Below are positions 1 through 7,020 of a stretch of DNA of 32,571 nt, one piece after another; positions within the stretch are counted from its first letter, which is position 1, and the number at the start of each line of letters is the position of its first letter. Made by a program: the position numbers and the translations under genes. Source of the DNA: an uncultured Trueperaceae bacterium (GTDB taxonomy: Bacteria > Deinococcota > Deinococci > Deinococcales > Trueperaceae). The notes beneath the pieces were generated by a model. That model worked only from the letters and a program-made list of their open reading frames with translations. It made no database searches and was not told the origin of the DNA. The DNA is taken from positions 1 to 32,571 of the forward strand of contig CALCHY010000152.1 of assembly GCA_937907415.1 (NCBI GenBank), in the 5' to 3' direction.

Positions 1-1261
1 GCCATCTCGCTAGTTGGCCGGCGAACGCGCGCGTTAGCGCGGTCGAGCCGTGGCTGAGGGGAGTCGTCTCGTACAACACGTAGAGAGGCTGAGTTTGGCC
101 GATGGGGACGGGGTTCGCTTGGTACTGCTGCTCCGGGTGCTTGAGGTAGTCGCTTAAGTTCGTCGCGTGCCTGCCGCTGCTGCGGTAGAGGTTCTGGAGG
201 CGCGGGTCCGCCATGTCCGCGTCGACGAGGAGCGTGCGGTAACCGCTGAACGTCAAGGCCTCTGCCAGTGCGGCCGCAACGGCGACGGCGCCCTCGTTCG
301 CCCCAACGCTAGAAACGTGGATCGCCGCCGGGTAGGCCCCGCCTGCCGTCACGGCGAGGCCGTCCCTAAGCTGGCCGCCCGCCTCGACTGAGTAGCTCTG
401 CTCGCGCTTGGCGGTTCCGAAGATGGCGAGCAGCGGCAGGCGCGTGGCGCGTAGCGCGTCTTCGGCGCTGTAGATGCGGGGGTCGAGGGTCTCGCGCAAG
501 AAGAGATAGCCGTATACGAGGGCGACTATGAGGAGGGCGGCGAGTGCAGCGTTGAACAGCGGCGTCGGCGCCACGGTAGTGAGAGGCGGCGCTGCGCTGC
601 GCAGGAGCGTGACACTCCCTGGCGCATCCTGAGCAAGCTTCTCGGCGGCGCTCAGGTCTTCCTGCGTTTGAGCAGCTACCGTCTGCAGCGCCACGAGGCG
701 GGCGCTGGCCGCTTGGTCCTGGGCGTCTATGCGCTGGAGCTCAGCTGCCGTGCTTGCGGCGCGCTGCTGCAGTACTGTGATCAGCTCCTTGAGGGCGGCC
801 GCGCTTCGAGCGGCGTCCCACGCCACCAGTTCACCTGTCACCGCGTTGGCGGTCTGCGCAGCGCCAGCGGCCGTGCCTGCCGTGACGGTCACGTATACGA
901 GCAGCGCCTGCGTGTCAGTGCTGATGGCAGTGCGCTCGCGCAGGCGCTGCACGGCGCTAGGGGTGACGGTCACATCCTGCTCAGCTAGCGCAGCGCCGAG
1001 CAGGTCATCCGAGAGAGCGGCGATGCGGTAAGCCGTGACGTGCAGCGCCGGAACCACGACGCTCGGCAGCCCGTACTTGCTGCTATCGAACCCGGTTGGC
1101 GAGATGGTGACGACCGCTTGCGCCGAGTAGCTCGGCGGCAGGCGGCGCGTGTACGCGTACACGAGAGCCGCCGTTGCCGCCGCCAGCAGCAGCGCTACGA
1201 GCAGGCCGCGTTTGATCAGCGCGATGACGCGGTCGAGGCTCAGCACGATTTGCTCGCTCAA
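1..1261 (-). CDS. Wzz/BY-kinase-type polysaccharide co-polymerase, C-terminus cut by window edge
   Basis: An uninterrupted frame of 420 codons runs on the minus strand from a TTG at 1261 to the window edge, so the C-terminus is missing. The TTG is preceded by GAGGAG about 8 nt upstream. The N-terminus has a membrane segment (about residues 15-32), then a Wzz-like periplasmic region (RIAALSDDLLG, VQRLRERTAISTDTQ), a coiled-coil-like stretch, a second membrane segment (about 230-250) and the start of a cytoplasmic P-loop domain with the Walker A' motif LLVDADMADPRL. This layout is that of polysaccharide co-polymerases fused to bacterial tyrosine kinases, which control chain length of exported polysaccharide. 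Odd: the expected GKS/T of Walker A reads GANEGAVAV (G320-A325-V326), lacking the catalytic Lys and Ser/Thr. The Walker B and tyrosine-rich tail would lie outside the window. Family call is firm; kinase activity is doubtful. Confidence 0.8.
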   Translation of the reverse strand, partial: MSEQIVLSLDRVIALIKRGLLVALLLAAATAALVYAYTRRLPPSYSAQAVVTISPTGFDSSKYGLPSVVVPALHVTAYRIAALSDDLLGAALAEQDVTVTPSAVQRLRERTAISTDTQALLVYVTVTAGTAAGAAQTANAVTGELVAWDAARSAAALKELITVLQQRAASTAAELQRIDAQDQAASARLVALQTVAAQTQEDLSAAEKLAQDAPGSVTLLRSAAPPLTTVAPTPLFNAALAALLIVALVYGYLFLRETLDPRIYSAEDALRATRLPLLAIFGTAKREQSYSVEAGGQLRDGLAVTAGGAYPAAIHVSSVGANEGAVAVAAALAEALTFSGYRTLLVDADMADPRLQNLYRSSGRHATNLSDYLKHPEQQYQANPVPIGQTQPLYVLYETTPLSHGSTALTRAFAGQLARW

Positions 1262-1416
1262 CTTGACGACTCCTCGACTACAGCAGGCGCCCAACGTGCG
1301 GCCCCAGGCTGCGGAACCTGATTATCCGGCGTCACCCCGGCCACTTAGGCGCAAACGTCACGTAGCGGGAGAGGGTCCGCGGCGATCGTAGCCGCCGGGG
1401 CCGCCGCGGCGTGACT

Positions 1417-1422
1417 TATCAT
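1417..1422 (+). promoter_or_regulatory. Candidate -10 box of the MFS gene
   Basis: TATCAT lies 9 nt before the ATG at 1432, and no Shine-Dalgarno sequence precedes either that ATG or the alternative GTG at 1411. The arrangement fits a leaderless or nearly leaderless transcript. No clear -35 box is visible. Confidence 0.35.
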
Positions 1423-1431
1423 CTCCTGCAG

Positions 1432-2913
1432 ATGCCAACCCCCGCGGACGTGAGACTGCAAGCCCCGGCGCAACGCCGTGGGGTGGTCATGGGGTTCCTG
1501 ATGCTGTGCATGGCGTTGGCGGCGATCGAGGGCACGATAGTCGCGACCGCAATGCCGAGCATCGTTGCTAGCGTAGGCGGGTTCGAGTACTACGCGTGGG
1601 TGTTCGCCGCGTTCCTGCTCGCGCAGGCGACCTCGACTCCCCTATACGGCCGGCTCTCCGACCTGCGCGGCCGCAAGCCTGTGCTGCTTGTCGGCATCGT
1701 GGTGTTCATGCTCGGCTCCGTGCTGTGCGGCTTCGCGACGACCATGCCGCTGCTCGTCGCTTTCCGCCTTCTTCAAGGCCTCGGGGCTGGCGCGATCTAC
1801 CCGACCGTGTCGACCCTCGTCGGCGACCTCTACGAGGTGAGTGAACGGGGCAGGGCACAGGGTTATCTCTCGAGCGTGTGGGGCGTCTCCGCCGTTCTGG
1901 GCCCGCTCCTCGGCGGCGCGCTAGTCGAACGGGCGCACTGGGCGTGGGTGTTCTGGTTCAACGTACCGTTCGGGCTTGCGGCCATCGTTGGGCTGTGGGT
2001 CTTCCTCCACGAGTCCGTCGCGCACAGCGACAAGCGCCTCGACCTCGTTAGCGCGGCCCAGATGTTCGTGGCTATCGGAGCGTTCATGCTGCTCCTCACG
2101 CAAGGCCCACAGTGGGGCTGGGCGGTGGCGCTGACGCTCGCGGTAGTGGCCGTTGCCGTAGGGGTTGCCTTCGTGCGCCGCCAGCTGGCAAGCGAGACGC
2201 CGCTCCTCGGCATCGACCTGTGGCGCGACAAGCTCATCTTGCTCGCCGACGTGGCCACGTTCGCTGGCGGCATGCTGATGATCGGGCTCATAACGTACTC
2301 GCCGACTTACGTGCAGGGCGTCATGGGTTACTCGCCGACCATCGCCGGCCTTGCGCTCACGGCCATGTCAGTAGGGTGGACGCTGGCCTCGATGGTTGCA
2401 GGCCGCCTGATCGTGCCGTGGGGCCCGTCCACGGTGGGGAGGATCGGCGGGGCGGCCGCGGCCTGCGGCGGCTTCCTCTACCTGCTGCTAACGCCGGCAC
2501 GCGGCCCGTGGTGGGTGGCGTTCTCGTCGCTGACCGTAGGCGTTGGCCTTGGGGTGATCATGACGACCATGGTCGTCACGATCCAATCATCCGTAGCATG
2601 GGCGCGCCGCGGCGGGGCGACGGCCACCAACATGCTCATGCGCCTCCTAGGCAACTCGCTCGGTGCGGCCGTGCTCGGCGCCGTCCTTAACATGGCTCTT
2701 GCAGGCAGCGTTGGTGAGAACGGGGAGTCGGTCATGAGCCAAGTGCAGGCCCTGCTCGCGCCAGGCAGTGCGCCGAGCGGCGCGCAGGTGACTACGGGCA
2801 CGTTGGAGTTGCTCGCAACCAGTCTGCATGCCGTCTACGTCGGGGTCTTCGCGATCGGCCTGCTCACACTCCTACTTACGTGGCTGTTGCCGCGCGGAAG
2901 GCAACTGGCCTGA
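1432..2913 (+). CDS. MFS drug/multi-substrate exporter, DHA2 (EmrB/QacA) type
   Basis: A protein of about 493 residues with some 14 hydrophobic segments. It carries the MFS motif A between TM2 and TM3 (GRLSDLRGRKPV) and, near the start, GTIVATAMPSIV, the TM1 signature typical of DHA2 proton-driven exporters. These proteins expel hydrophobic compounds across the cytoplasmic membrane; the substrate cannot be told from sequence. I chose ATG 1432 because a TATCAT box sits just upstream. A GTG at 1411 would add seven residues. The gene is divergent from the Wzz-like gene and is followed 16 nt later by the FAD oxidoreductase with its own ribosome binding site, so the two are probably cotranscribed. 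Confidence in the family is high, in the start moderate. Confidence 0.88.
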   Translation: MPTPADVRLQAPAQRRGVVMGFLMLCMALAAIEGTIVATAMPSIVASVGGFEYYAWVFAAFLLAQATSTPLYGRLSDLRGRKPVLLVGIVVFMLGSVLCGFATTMPLLVAFRLLQGLGAGAIYPTVSTLVGDLYEVSERGRAQGYLSSVWGVSAVLGPLLGGALVERAHWAWVFWFNVPFGLAAIVGLWVFLHESVAHSDKRLDLVSAAQMFVAIGAFMLLLTQGPQWGWAVALTLAVVAVAVGVAFVRRQLASETPLLGIDLWRDKLILLADVATFAGGMLMIGLITYSPTYVQGVMGYSPTIAGLALTAMSVGWTLASMVAGRLIVPWGPSTVGRIGGAAAACGGFLYLLLTPARGPWWVAFSSLTVGVGLGVIMTTMVVTIQSSVAWARRGGATATNMLMRLLGNSLGAAVLGAVLNMALAGSVGENGESVMSQVQALLAPGSAPSGAQVTTGTLELLATSLHAVYVGVFAIGLLTLLLTWLLPRGRQLA

Positions 2914-2929
2914 GCGGCGAGGAGGCTGG

Positions 2930-4048
2930 ATGGACAACCAACCGGTGTGGGAACTTGGCGGCTGGCAGGGCCTCGACCGACTAGAGGGCGTCAAGCAGGC
3001 GGACGTGTGCGTCGTCGGCCTTGGCGGCTCTGGCCTCAGCGCCGTGCTCGAGCTGCGGCGCCTCGGCCACCGGGTAGTTGGCGTCGACGCTGGCAGCGTC
3101 GCGCGCGGCGCGGCCGGGCGCAACGGCGGCTTCATGCTGGCGGGGACGGCAGCGTTCTACCACGACGCCAAGGCGTCCCTGGGCGCGGAGCGCGCGAGGG
3201 CGCTTTACGAGCTCACCCGCGAGGGGTTGACGGCCGAACTGGCGGCAGCGGGCCCGACTGCGCGGCGGGTAGGCTCCCTGCGCATAGCTGCCGACGCGGC
3301 CGAACTTGCCGACTGCGACGCGCAGTACGCGGCCATGCGCGACGACGGCCTGCCCGTCGAACGCTACATGGGCCAAGAGGGCGTAGGGCTGCTCTTCCCG
3401 GAGGATGCGGTCTTCAACCCCCTCGAGCGCTGCAGGCGCCTAGCGCGCGCCGCCAGCGCGTCCGGCGCGGAGCTCTTCGAGCGGAGCCCAGTTACCGACC
3501 TCAGCGCTGGGCGCGTCGTGACTTCGAACGGAGCCGTCGAATGCGAAGCCGTCGTGGTGGCGGTAGACGGCCGCCTCACCGCCGTCCTGCCAGAGTTGGC
3601 GGGCGAGGTCCGAGACGTGCGGCTGCAGATGCTGGCGACGGCGCCGACCGACGAGATCCACCTGCCGCGGCCCGTCTACCGCCGCTACGGTTTCGAGTAC
3701 TACCAGCAGGACCCCAACGGACGACTAGCGCTAGGCGGCTTCCGTGACGCAGGCGGCGAGGAAGAGTGGACGACCGACGACCGGCCGAGCGAGCGCGTGC
3801 AAGCCCTCCTCGAAGCGTTCCTCCGTGAAGAGCTTGGCGTGAGTGCCCCCATCACGCACCGCTGGGCGGCGAGCGTTAGCTACACCGCCGGCGTACTGCC
3901 GGTGGCGCGGCGCGTGCGCGCCGGCGTCTGGGCGGTCGGGGCGTACAACGGTACGGGCAACGTGATAGGCGCCCTGCTCGGTCGCGCCGCGGCGCGCAGA
4001 GCCACCGGGCGGGAGTCCTCCGTGTGGGACGCCTTCGGCGGCAACTGA
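2930..4048 (+). CDS. FAD-dependent oxidoreductase, DAO/glycine oxidase family
   Basis: A 372-residue protein with an N-terminal Rossmann dinucleotide-binding motif (VVGLGGSG, residues 28-35, with an acidic D53 closing the second strand), followed by GRNGGF, a flavin-contact motif common in D-amino-acid-oxidase-fold enzymes such as gamma-glutamylputrescine oxidase. The C-terminal part has the returning FAD segment (WAVGAYNGTGNVIGALLG). It probably oxidises a primary or secondary amine using bound FAD; the substrate is unknown. The ATG at 2930 has GAGGAGG about 5 nt upstream, which rules out the longer frame overlapping the MFS gene. Sixteen nt after the exporter, so likely in one operon with it. 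Confidence 0.82.
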   Translation: MDNQPVWELGGWQGLDRLEGVKQADVCVVGLGGSGLSAVLELRRLGHRVVGVDAGSVARGAAGRNGGFMLAGTAAFYHDAKASLGAERARALYELTREGLTAELAAAGPTARRVGSLRIAADAAELADCDAQYAAMRDDGLPVERYMGQEGVGLLFPEDAVFNPLERCRRLARAASASGAELFERSPVTDLSAGRVVTSNGAVECEAVVVAVDGRLTAVLPELAGEVRDVRLQMLATAPTDEIHLPRPVYRRYGFEYYQQDPNGRLALGGFRDAGGEEEWTTDDRPSERVQALLEAFLREELGVSAPITHRWAASVSYTAGVLPVARRVRAGVWAVGAYNGTGNVIGALLGRAAARRATGRESSVWDAFGGN

Positions 4049-4083
4049 AGGCGCCAGCCACCCGGACTAGGTCAGGGCGCGGT

Positions 4084-4881
4084 CTAGTTCGGCCGCGGTG
4101 GCAAGCGCGCCCAGATCGGCCAAGCGTCGAGCTCGCGGCCGAGCTCGCGCCAACCGGGTAGCAACTCGCTCATCAACGCCTTGAAGCGCGGGCCGTGGTC
4201 AGGCACGAAGAGGTGCGCGAGCTCGTGCACCACCACGTACTCGAGGAGCGCTGGCCTGCGGCGCGCGAGCTCGACGTTCAACCAGATGCGCTCCGCCCGT
4301 GGGTTGCAACTACCCCACCTAGTCGACATGCGCTTGACGCCGAAACTGCTCACCTCGCGGCCGAGGCGGGCCTGCCACTGCGCGAGCAGCGGCTCGAGGT
4401 CGGACTTGAGGGCGCGGCGGTAGTAGGCCTCGAAGGCGCGCGCGATGACGTCGTGCGTAACTAGGGCCGGCGTGGTCAACACGACGTGAGCGCCTGAGAA
4501 CTCGACCTTCGTGCGCGCCGTTTCACTAGCGGCCGTCACTCTCGTCAGGGCGTGAGCTACTCCGCGGAGGTAATGAAGCTCGCCGGGCGCGTAATGCACC
4601 TCGGTGTGTGCGCTCAGTTGACGGAAGCGGCGTTGGTGTGCGGTTATCCAGTCGGCGCGCTCGCGGACGAGGTGCTCGAGCTCGTGAGCGCGGGCAGAAG
4701 TCGGGACCGTTAGCCTAACGCGGCCGTCTGGCGGGTACACGCGCAAGTTCAGGCGCTTGACGCGCTTCCTGACGACCTCGACTTCGAGGCCCGCGATGGT
4801 CGTGACGGTGGCGGCCTGGCTTCTCGCGGCGGCGCCGGTTGGTGGAGCGCGCCGTGGCCGCCCGTTGGTTCGCGGAGGCAT
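4084..4881 (-). CDS. YgjP-type (DUF45/M48-like) zinc metallopeptidase
   Basis: A 265-residue protein ending in the zinc-peptidase motif HELAHLFVPDHGPRFKALM: HELxH followed by a second His, as in the YgjP/WLM-like metallopeptidase family (two His ligands, catalytic Glu, third ligand His). Upstream is the typical SVKRMSTRWGSCN-like block (here GVKRMSTRWGSCNPRAE), where the WGSC motif is characteristic of this family. The first 30 residues are basic, Pro/Ala-rich and likely disordered. The biological substrate of this family is not established. The gene converges with the FAD oxidoreductase (35 nt gap). ATG 4881 is preceded by CAGAGT and 6 nt, resembling the leaderless start of msrA, but no SD is visible. 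Confidence 0.85.
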   Translation of the reverse strand: MPPRTNGRPRRAPPTGAAARSQAATVTTIAGLEVEVVRKRVKRLNLRVYPPDGRVRLTVPTSARAHELEHLVRERADWITAHQRRFRQLSAHTEVHYAPGELHYLRGVAHALTRVTAASETARTKVEFSGAHVVLTTPALVTHDVIARAFEAYYRRALKSDLEPLLAQWQARLGREVSSFGVKRMSTRWGSCNPRAERIWLNVELARRRPALLEYVVVHELAHLFVPDHGPRFKALMSELLPGWRELGRELDAWPIWARLPPRPN

Positions 4882-4982
4882 GCGGCTACTCTGTCACGGC
4901 CTCATGAAGAGCAGCAACGCGGGTGATGAACGAGCGCGCTGCGCAGTAGCGGGGCGCACGTGGAGTGCCGCCACGCGCTGTA

Positions 4983-4996
4983 GGCAGTAAACTGCC
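4983..4996 (+). promoter_or_regulatory. 14-bp palindrome upstream of small membrane protein gene
   Basis: GGCAGT-AA-ACTGCC is a perfect inverted repeat with a two-base centre. It overlaps TAAACT (4988-4993), which could be a -10 box for the gene starting at 5022. A short palindrome over a promoter is typical of a dimeric repressor site. The regulator is unknown. Confidence 0.4.
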
Positions 4997-5021
4997 CACA
5001 GTAACTACTAGGGAGGCGCAC

Positions 5022-5420
5022 TTGCAGCAACCTAGATGGTATTTACCGCAGCCGCGACCAAACGCGCTAGTCGTGTCTGCCCGCGTTCTGGTCAAGGCGC
5101 TACACAGCGTTGCGGTCCTCGTGTTCGCGGTGGCGGCTTGCTACCTCGTCTACTGTGGCGTGACGGGCGAACGCTCCGCGCTGATGGTATGGGCGCTCGT
5201 CGCAGTAGGGGTGGAGGCCGTCGTTTACGTCGGCTTCGGCCGCAAATGCCCCTTGACGATGCTGGCGCGTTGGTTAGGCGACAGTGGTGGCCACGATTAC
5301 TTGTTCGAGTGGCTACTTGGCGCCAAGCGCATCGGTCTCGTGTCGCGCTCGCTTGCCGCGCTAGCTGGCGTCGGCGTGCTCACGATCATCATCGGCAGCA
5401 TCATCGCCGCGCTGCGCTAA
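5022..5420 (+). CDS. Small integral membrane protein with CPLT motif
   Basis: A 132-residue protein with three or four hydrophobic helices (two near residues 20-70, one near the C-terminus ending IIIGSIIAALR). Between them is a polar segment GRKCPLTMLARWLGDSGGHDYLFEWLL. The CPLT motif followed by a Leu/Arg-rich stretch recalls small DUF2784-type membrane proteins, but the resemblance is weak and I assign no function. I chose the TTG at 5022 because GGGAGG lies 5 nt upstream; a GTG at 4965 would start inside the palindromic promoter region and has no ribosome binding site. The gene sits alone between the YgjP gene (divergent) and the SDR gene (convergent). Confidence 0.65.
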   Translation: MQQPRWYLPQPRPNALVVSARVLVKALHSVAVLVFAVAACYLVYCGVTGERSALMVWALVAVGVEAVVYVGFGRKCPLTMLARWLGDSGGHDYLFEWLLGAKRIGLVSRSLAALAGVGVLTIIIGSIIAALR

Positions 5421-5460
5421 GCCACACCACTTACCTTCGACCTCGGCCTCGTCGCGCTCC

Positions 5461-6249
5461 TCAGAGCGAGGTCACGAGCCCGCCGTCGACCAGGAGGCTC
5501 GCCCCCGTCACGTAAGACGCGGCCGGGCTGGCGAGGAAGGCGGCGACGGCGCCGAACTCCTCGACGCGGCCGATGCGCCCGAGCGGGATGCTCTTCACGG
5601 TGCGGGCGCGGACCTCCTCAGCGCTGATCGAATCCCTTTGCGCCGCCTTGGCGTCCAGCTCCCTGATCCTTGGCGTATCGATGCGGCCGGGGGAGACGAC
5701 GTTCACGCGGACGCCTTCGGGCGCGAGGGTAGTGGCTAGGTCCTTGCAGAGCGCCTGCACCGCTGGGCGGTAGGTGTTCGAGAGGGTGAGGTTGGGGATG
5801 GGGCTGCGCACGCTGGAGGAGCCGATGACCACGATGGCGCCGCCACCGGCCGCCCGCATGTGCGGCAGTGCGAGGCGCACGGAGCGCACGACGCTCATGA
5901 GCGTGAGATCGAAGGCTGCCGCCCAGGTGGAGTCGTCCAGGGCGTCGAAGCCGCCAGCTGGCGGCCCGCCAGCGTTGGCGATCAGCACATCAAGCCCGCC
6001 GAGCGCCGTGGCCGCCTGCTCCACCAGCGCCTCGAGTTGCGGTGCGCTCGACACGTCGCAGGCGTAGCCGAGAACTCTCGCTCCGGTGGCCGCCGCGATC
6101 TCGTTAGCGGCAGCCTCCGCGCCCTCCGCGCCGCGCCCGCATAACGCTACGTGCGCGCCTTCGGCCGCTAGTGCAGTCGCCGTCGCGCGCCCCAAACCGC
6201 TCGTGCCCGCCAGTACCAGTGCTCGTTTGCCTGTCAGCCCAAGGTCCAT
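5461..6249 (-). CDS. Short-chain dehydrogenase/reductase, atypical active site
   Basis: A 262-residue classical-length SDR. It has the N-terminal nucleotide motif AGTSGLG (residues 14-20), the NAGG motif (92-95), an active-site Ser in GSSS (144-146) and the C-terminal PGRIDTPR and YVTGASLLVDGG blocks. The enzyme should bind NAD(P)H and reduce a carbonyl or oxidise an alcohol in the cytosol. Odd: at the position of the catalytic YxxxK the protein reads SNTYR (S157 to R161), so both catalytic Tyr and Lys appear replaced. The same SN-x-x-R pattern is known in a divergent SDR subgroup often annotated as 3-oxoacyl-ACP reductase-like. ATG 6249 follows AGGAGG at good spacing. Substrate unknown. Confidence 0.88.
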   Translation of the reverse strand: MDLGLTGKRALVLAGTSGLGRATATALAAEGAHVALCGRGAEGAEAAANEIAAATGARVLGYACDVSSAPQLEALVEQAATALGGLDVLIANAGGPPAGGFDALDDSTWAAAFDLTLMSVVRSVRLALPHMRAAGGGAIVVIGSSSVRSPIPNLTLSNTYRPAVQALCKDLATTLAPEGVRVNVVSPGRIDTPRIRELDAKAAQRDSISAEEVRARTVKSIPLGRIGRVEEFGAVAAFLASPAASYVTGASLLVDGGLVTSL

Positions 6250-6335
6250 GATGGCCTCCTAGTCGCGATGCCGGTAGCCTAACCCTGGTCGAGGCGGTTG
6301 GTGTCCGCGCGAGGCCCGGCCGCAGTGCTTAGCGT

Positions 6336-6360
6336 GGTGGTGCGGCAGTTGTCCACCACC
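6336..6360. repeat. Inverted repeat in the 6250-6518 intergenic region
   Basis: GGTGGTG (6336-6342) and CACCACC (6354-6360) are perfect 7-bp arms around an 11-nt loop. They lie between the divergently transcribed SDR gene and the DUF7662-like gene. There is no T-run, so a terminator is unlikely. A hairpin or a protein-binding site is possible. Confidence 0.3.
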
Positions 6361-6518
6361 CTGTGCGGTTGGAACCCAACTGGTAGCTGAAGTTTTGCCT
6401 AGTAGTCCCTTCATTCCGTGGCAGCGGGAGCGTGTACCATGTAATCGAGGCTTTACCGGGGTCGCTCTTACCGTCGAACTCTGCTTCGCAGGACTTCCCC
6501 CGAGAACGGAGACGCTAT

Positions 6519-6932
6519 ATGGCATTGACCGAAGTAGTAGTACTTATTCCCGAAGACCGCGTAGGCGACTTCTACCGCGTTGTGGGCGCATGGATGGGCG
6601 GCGCCAACCTCATCGACGAAGCCGCGGCTCCCCGCGGCCGCCGCCGCGCCGGCGCAGACGGCGCCACTCCTACGCTGTCGTCAAGCAGCCGCTATGCCCC
6701 TCTTCACCGGCACCTCGCAGGGGTCTCCAAGGAACTCAAGTCGTACGAGATGAGCTTCGACGAGATCACGACCGTGATGGGCGCCGGCCTACCGCAATCG
6801 GCCCAGGACCACCGCGCCTGGTGGGCTAACACGGAGTCGCACTCGCAGGCGCTCGCCTGGATCTCGGCTGGCTGGAAGGTAGACGGCGTCGACCTCAACC
6901 ACCGCCTCATCCACTTCACACGCGTGCGCTAG
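6519..6932 (+). CDS. Small protein with DUF7662-like C-terminal domain
   Basis: A 137-residue protein of unknown function. The C-terminal half (FDEITTVMGAGLPQSAQDHR, then AWWANTESHSQALAWISAGW and VDGVDLNHRLIHFTR) closely follows the DUF7662 pattern: an FxEIE-like start, a RxWWAN core, a SHSQAxAWxxAGW helix and a closing V-x-F-x-R strand. This module occurs in bacterial proteins of unknown role and may be a small nucleic-acid- or protein-binding domain. The N-terminal half starts VVVLIPEDRVGDFYRVVGAWM and has an Arg/Ala-rich linker (about residues 43-56). ATG 6519 is preceded by CGGAGA; a frame opening at 6432 lacks a ribosome binding site. A strong terminator follows, so it is probably monocistronic. 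Confidence 0.72.
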   Translation: MALTEVVVLIPEDRVGDFYRVVGAWMGGANLIDEAAAPRGRRRAGADGATPTLSSSSRYAPLHRHLAGVSKELKSYEMSFDEITTVMGAGLPQSAQDHRAWWANTESHSQALAWISAGWKVDGVDLNHRLIHFTRVR

Positions 6933-6948
6933 ATCACCTTCAGCGCTC

Positions 6949-6992
6949 GTTCCGGCCCGGCGGCCCTTTCTGGGTGCTGGGCCGGAACCTTT
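6949..6992 (+). terminator. Rho-independent terminator of the DUF7662-like gene
   Basis: GTTCCGGCCC (6949-6958) and GGGCCGGAAC (6979-6988) form a perfect 10-bp GC-rich stem followed by CTTT. The 20-nt loop holds a further GGCCC/GGGT pairing. It begins 17 nt after the stop codon at 6932. Confidence 0.75.
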
Positions 6993-7008
6993 GTGAGCGC
7001 GCGCGTGT

Positions 7009-7014
7009 TTAGAT
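7009..7014 (+). promoter_or_regulatory. Candidate leaderless -10 box of the M20 peptidase
   Basis: TTAGAT ends 6 nt before the ATG at 7021, the same geometry as the msrA start. There is no Shine-Dalgarno sequence upstream of that ATG. Confidence 0.4.
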
Positions 7015-7020
7015 GCGGCC

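Noticed and set aside
167..1391. Several short plus-strand open frames before the MFS gene
   Set aside because: They are antisense to the continuous 420-codon Wzz-like frame on the minus strand, have no ribosome binding sites and no family resemblance.
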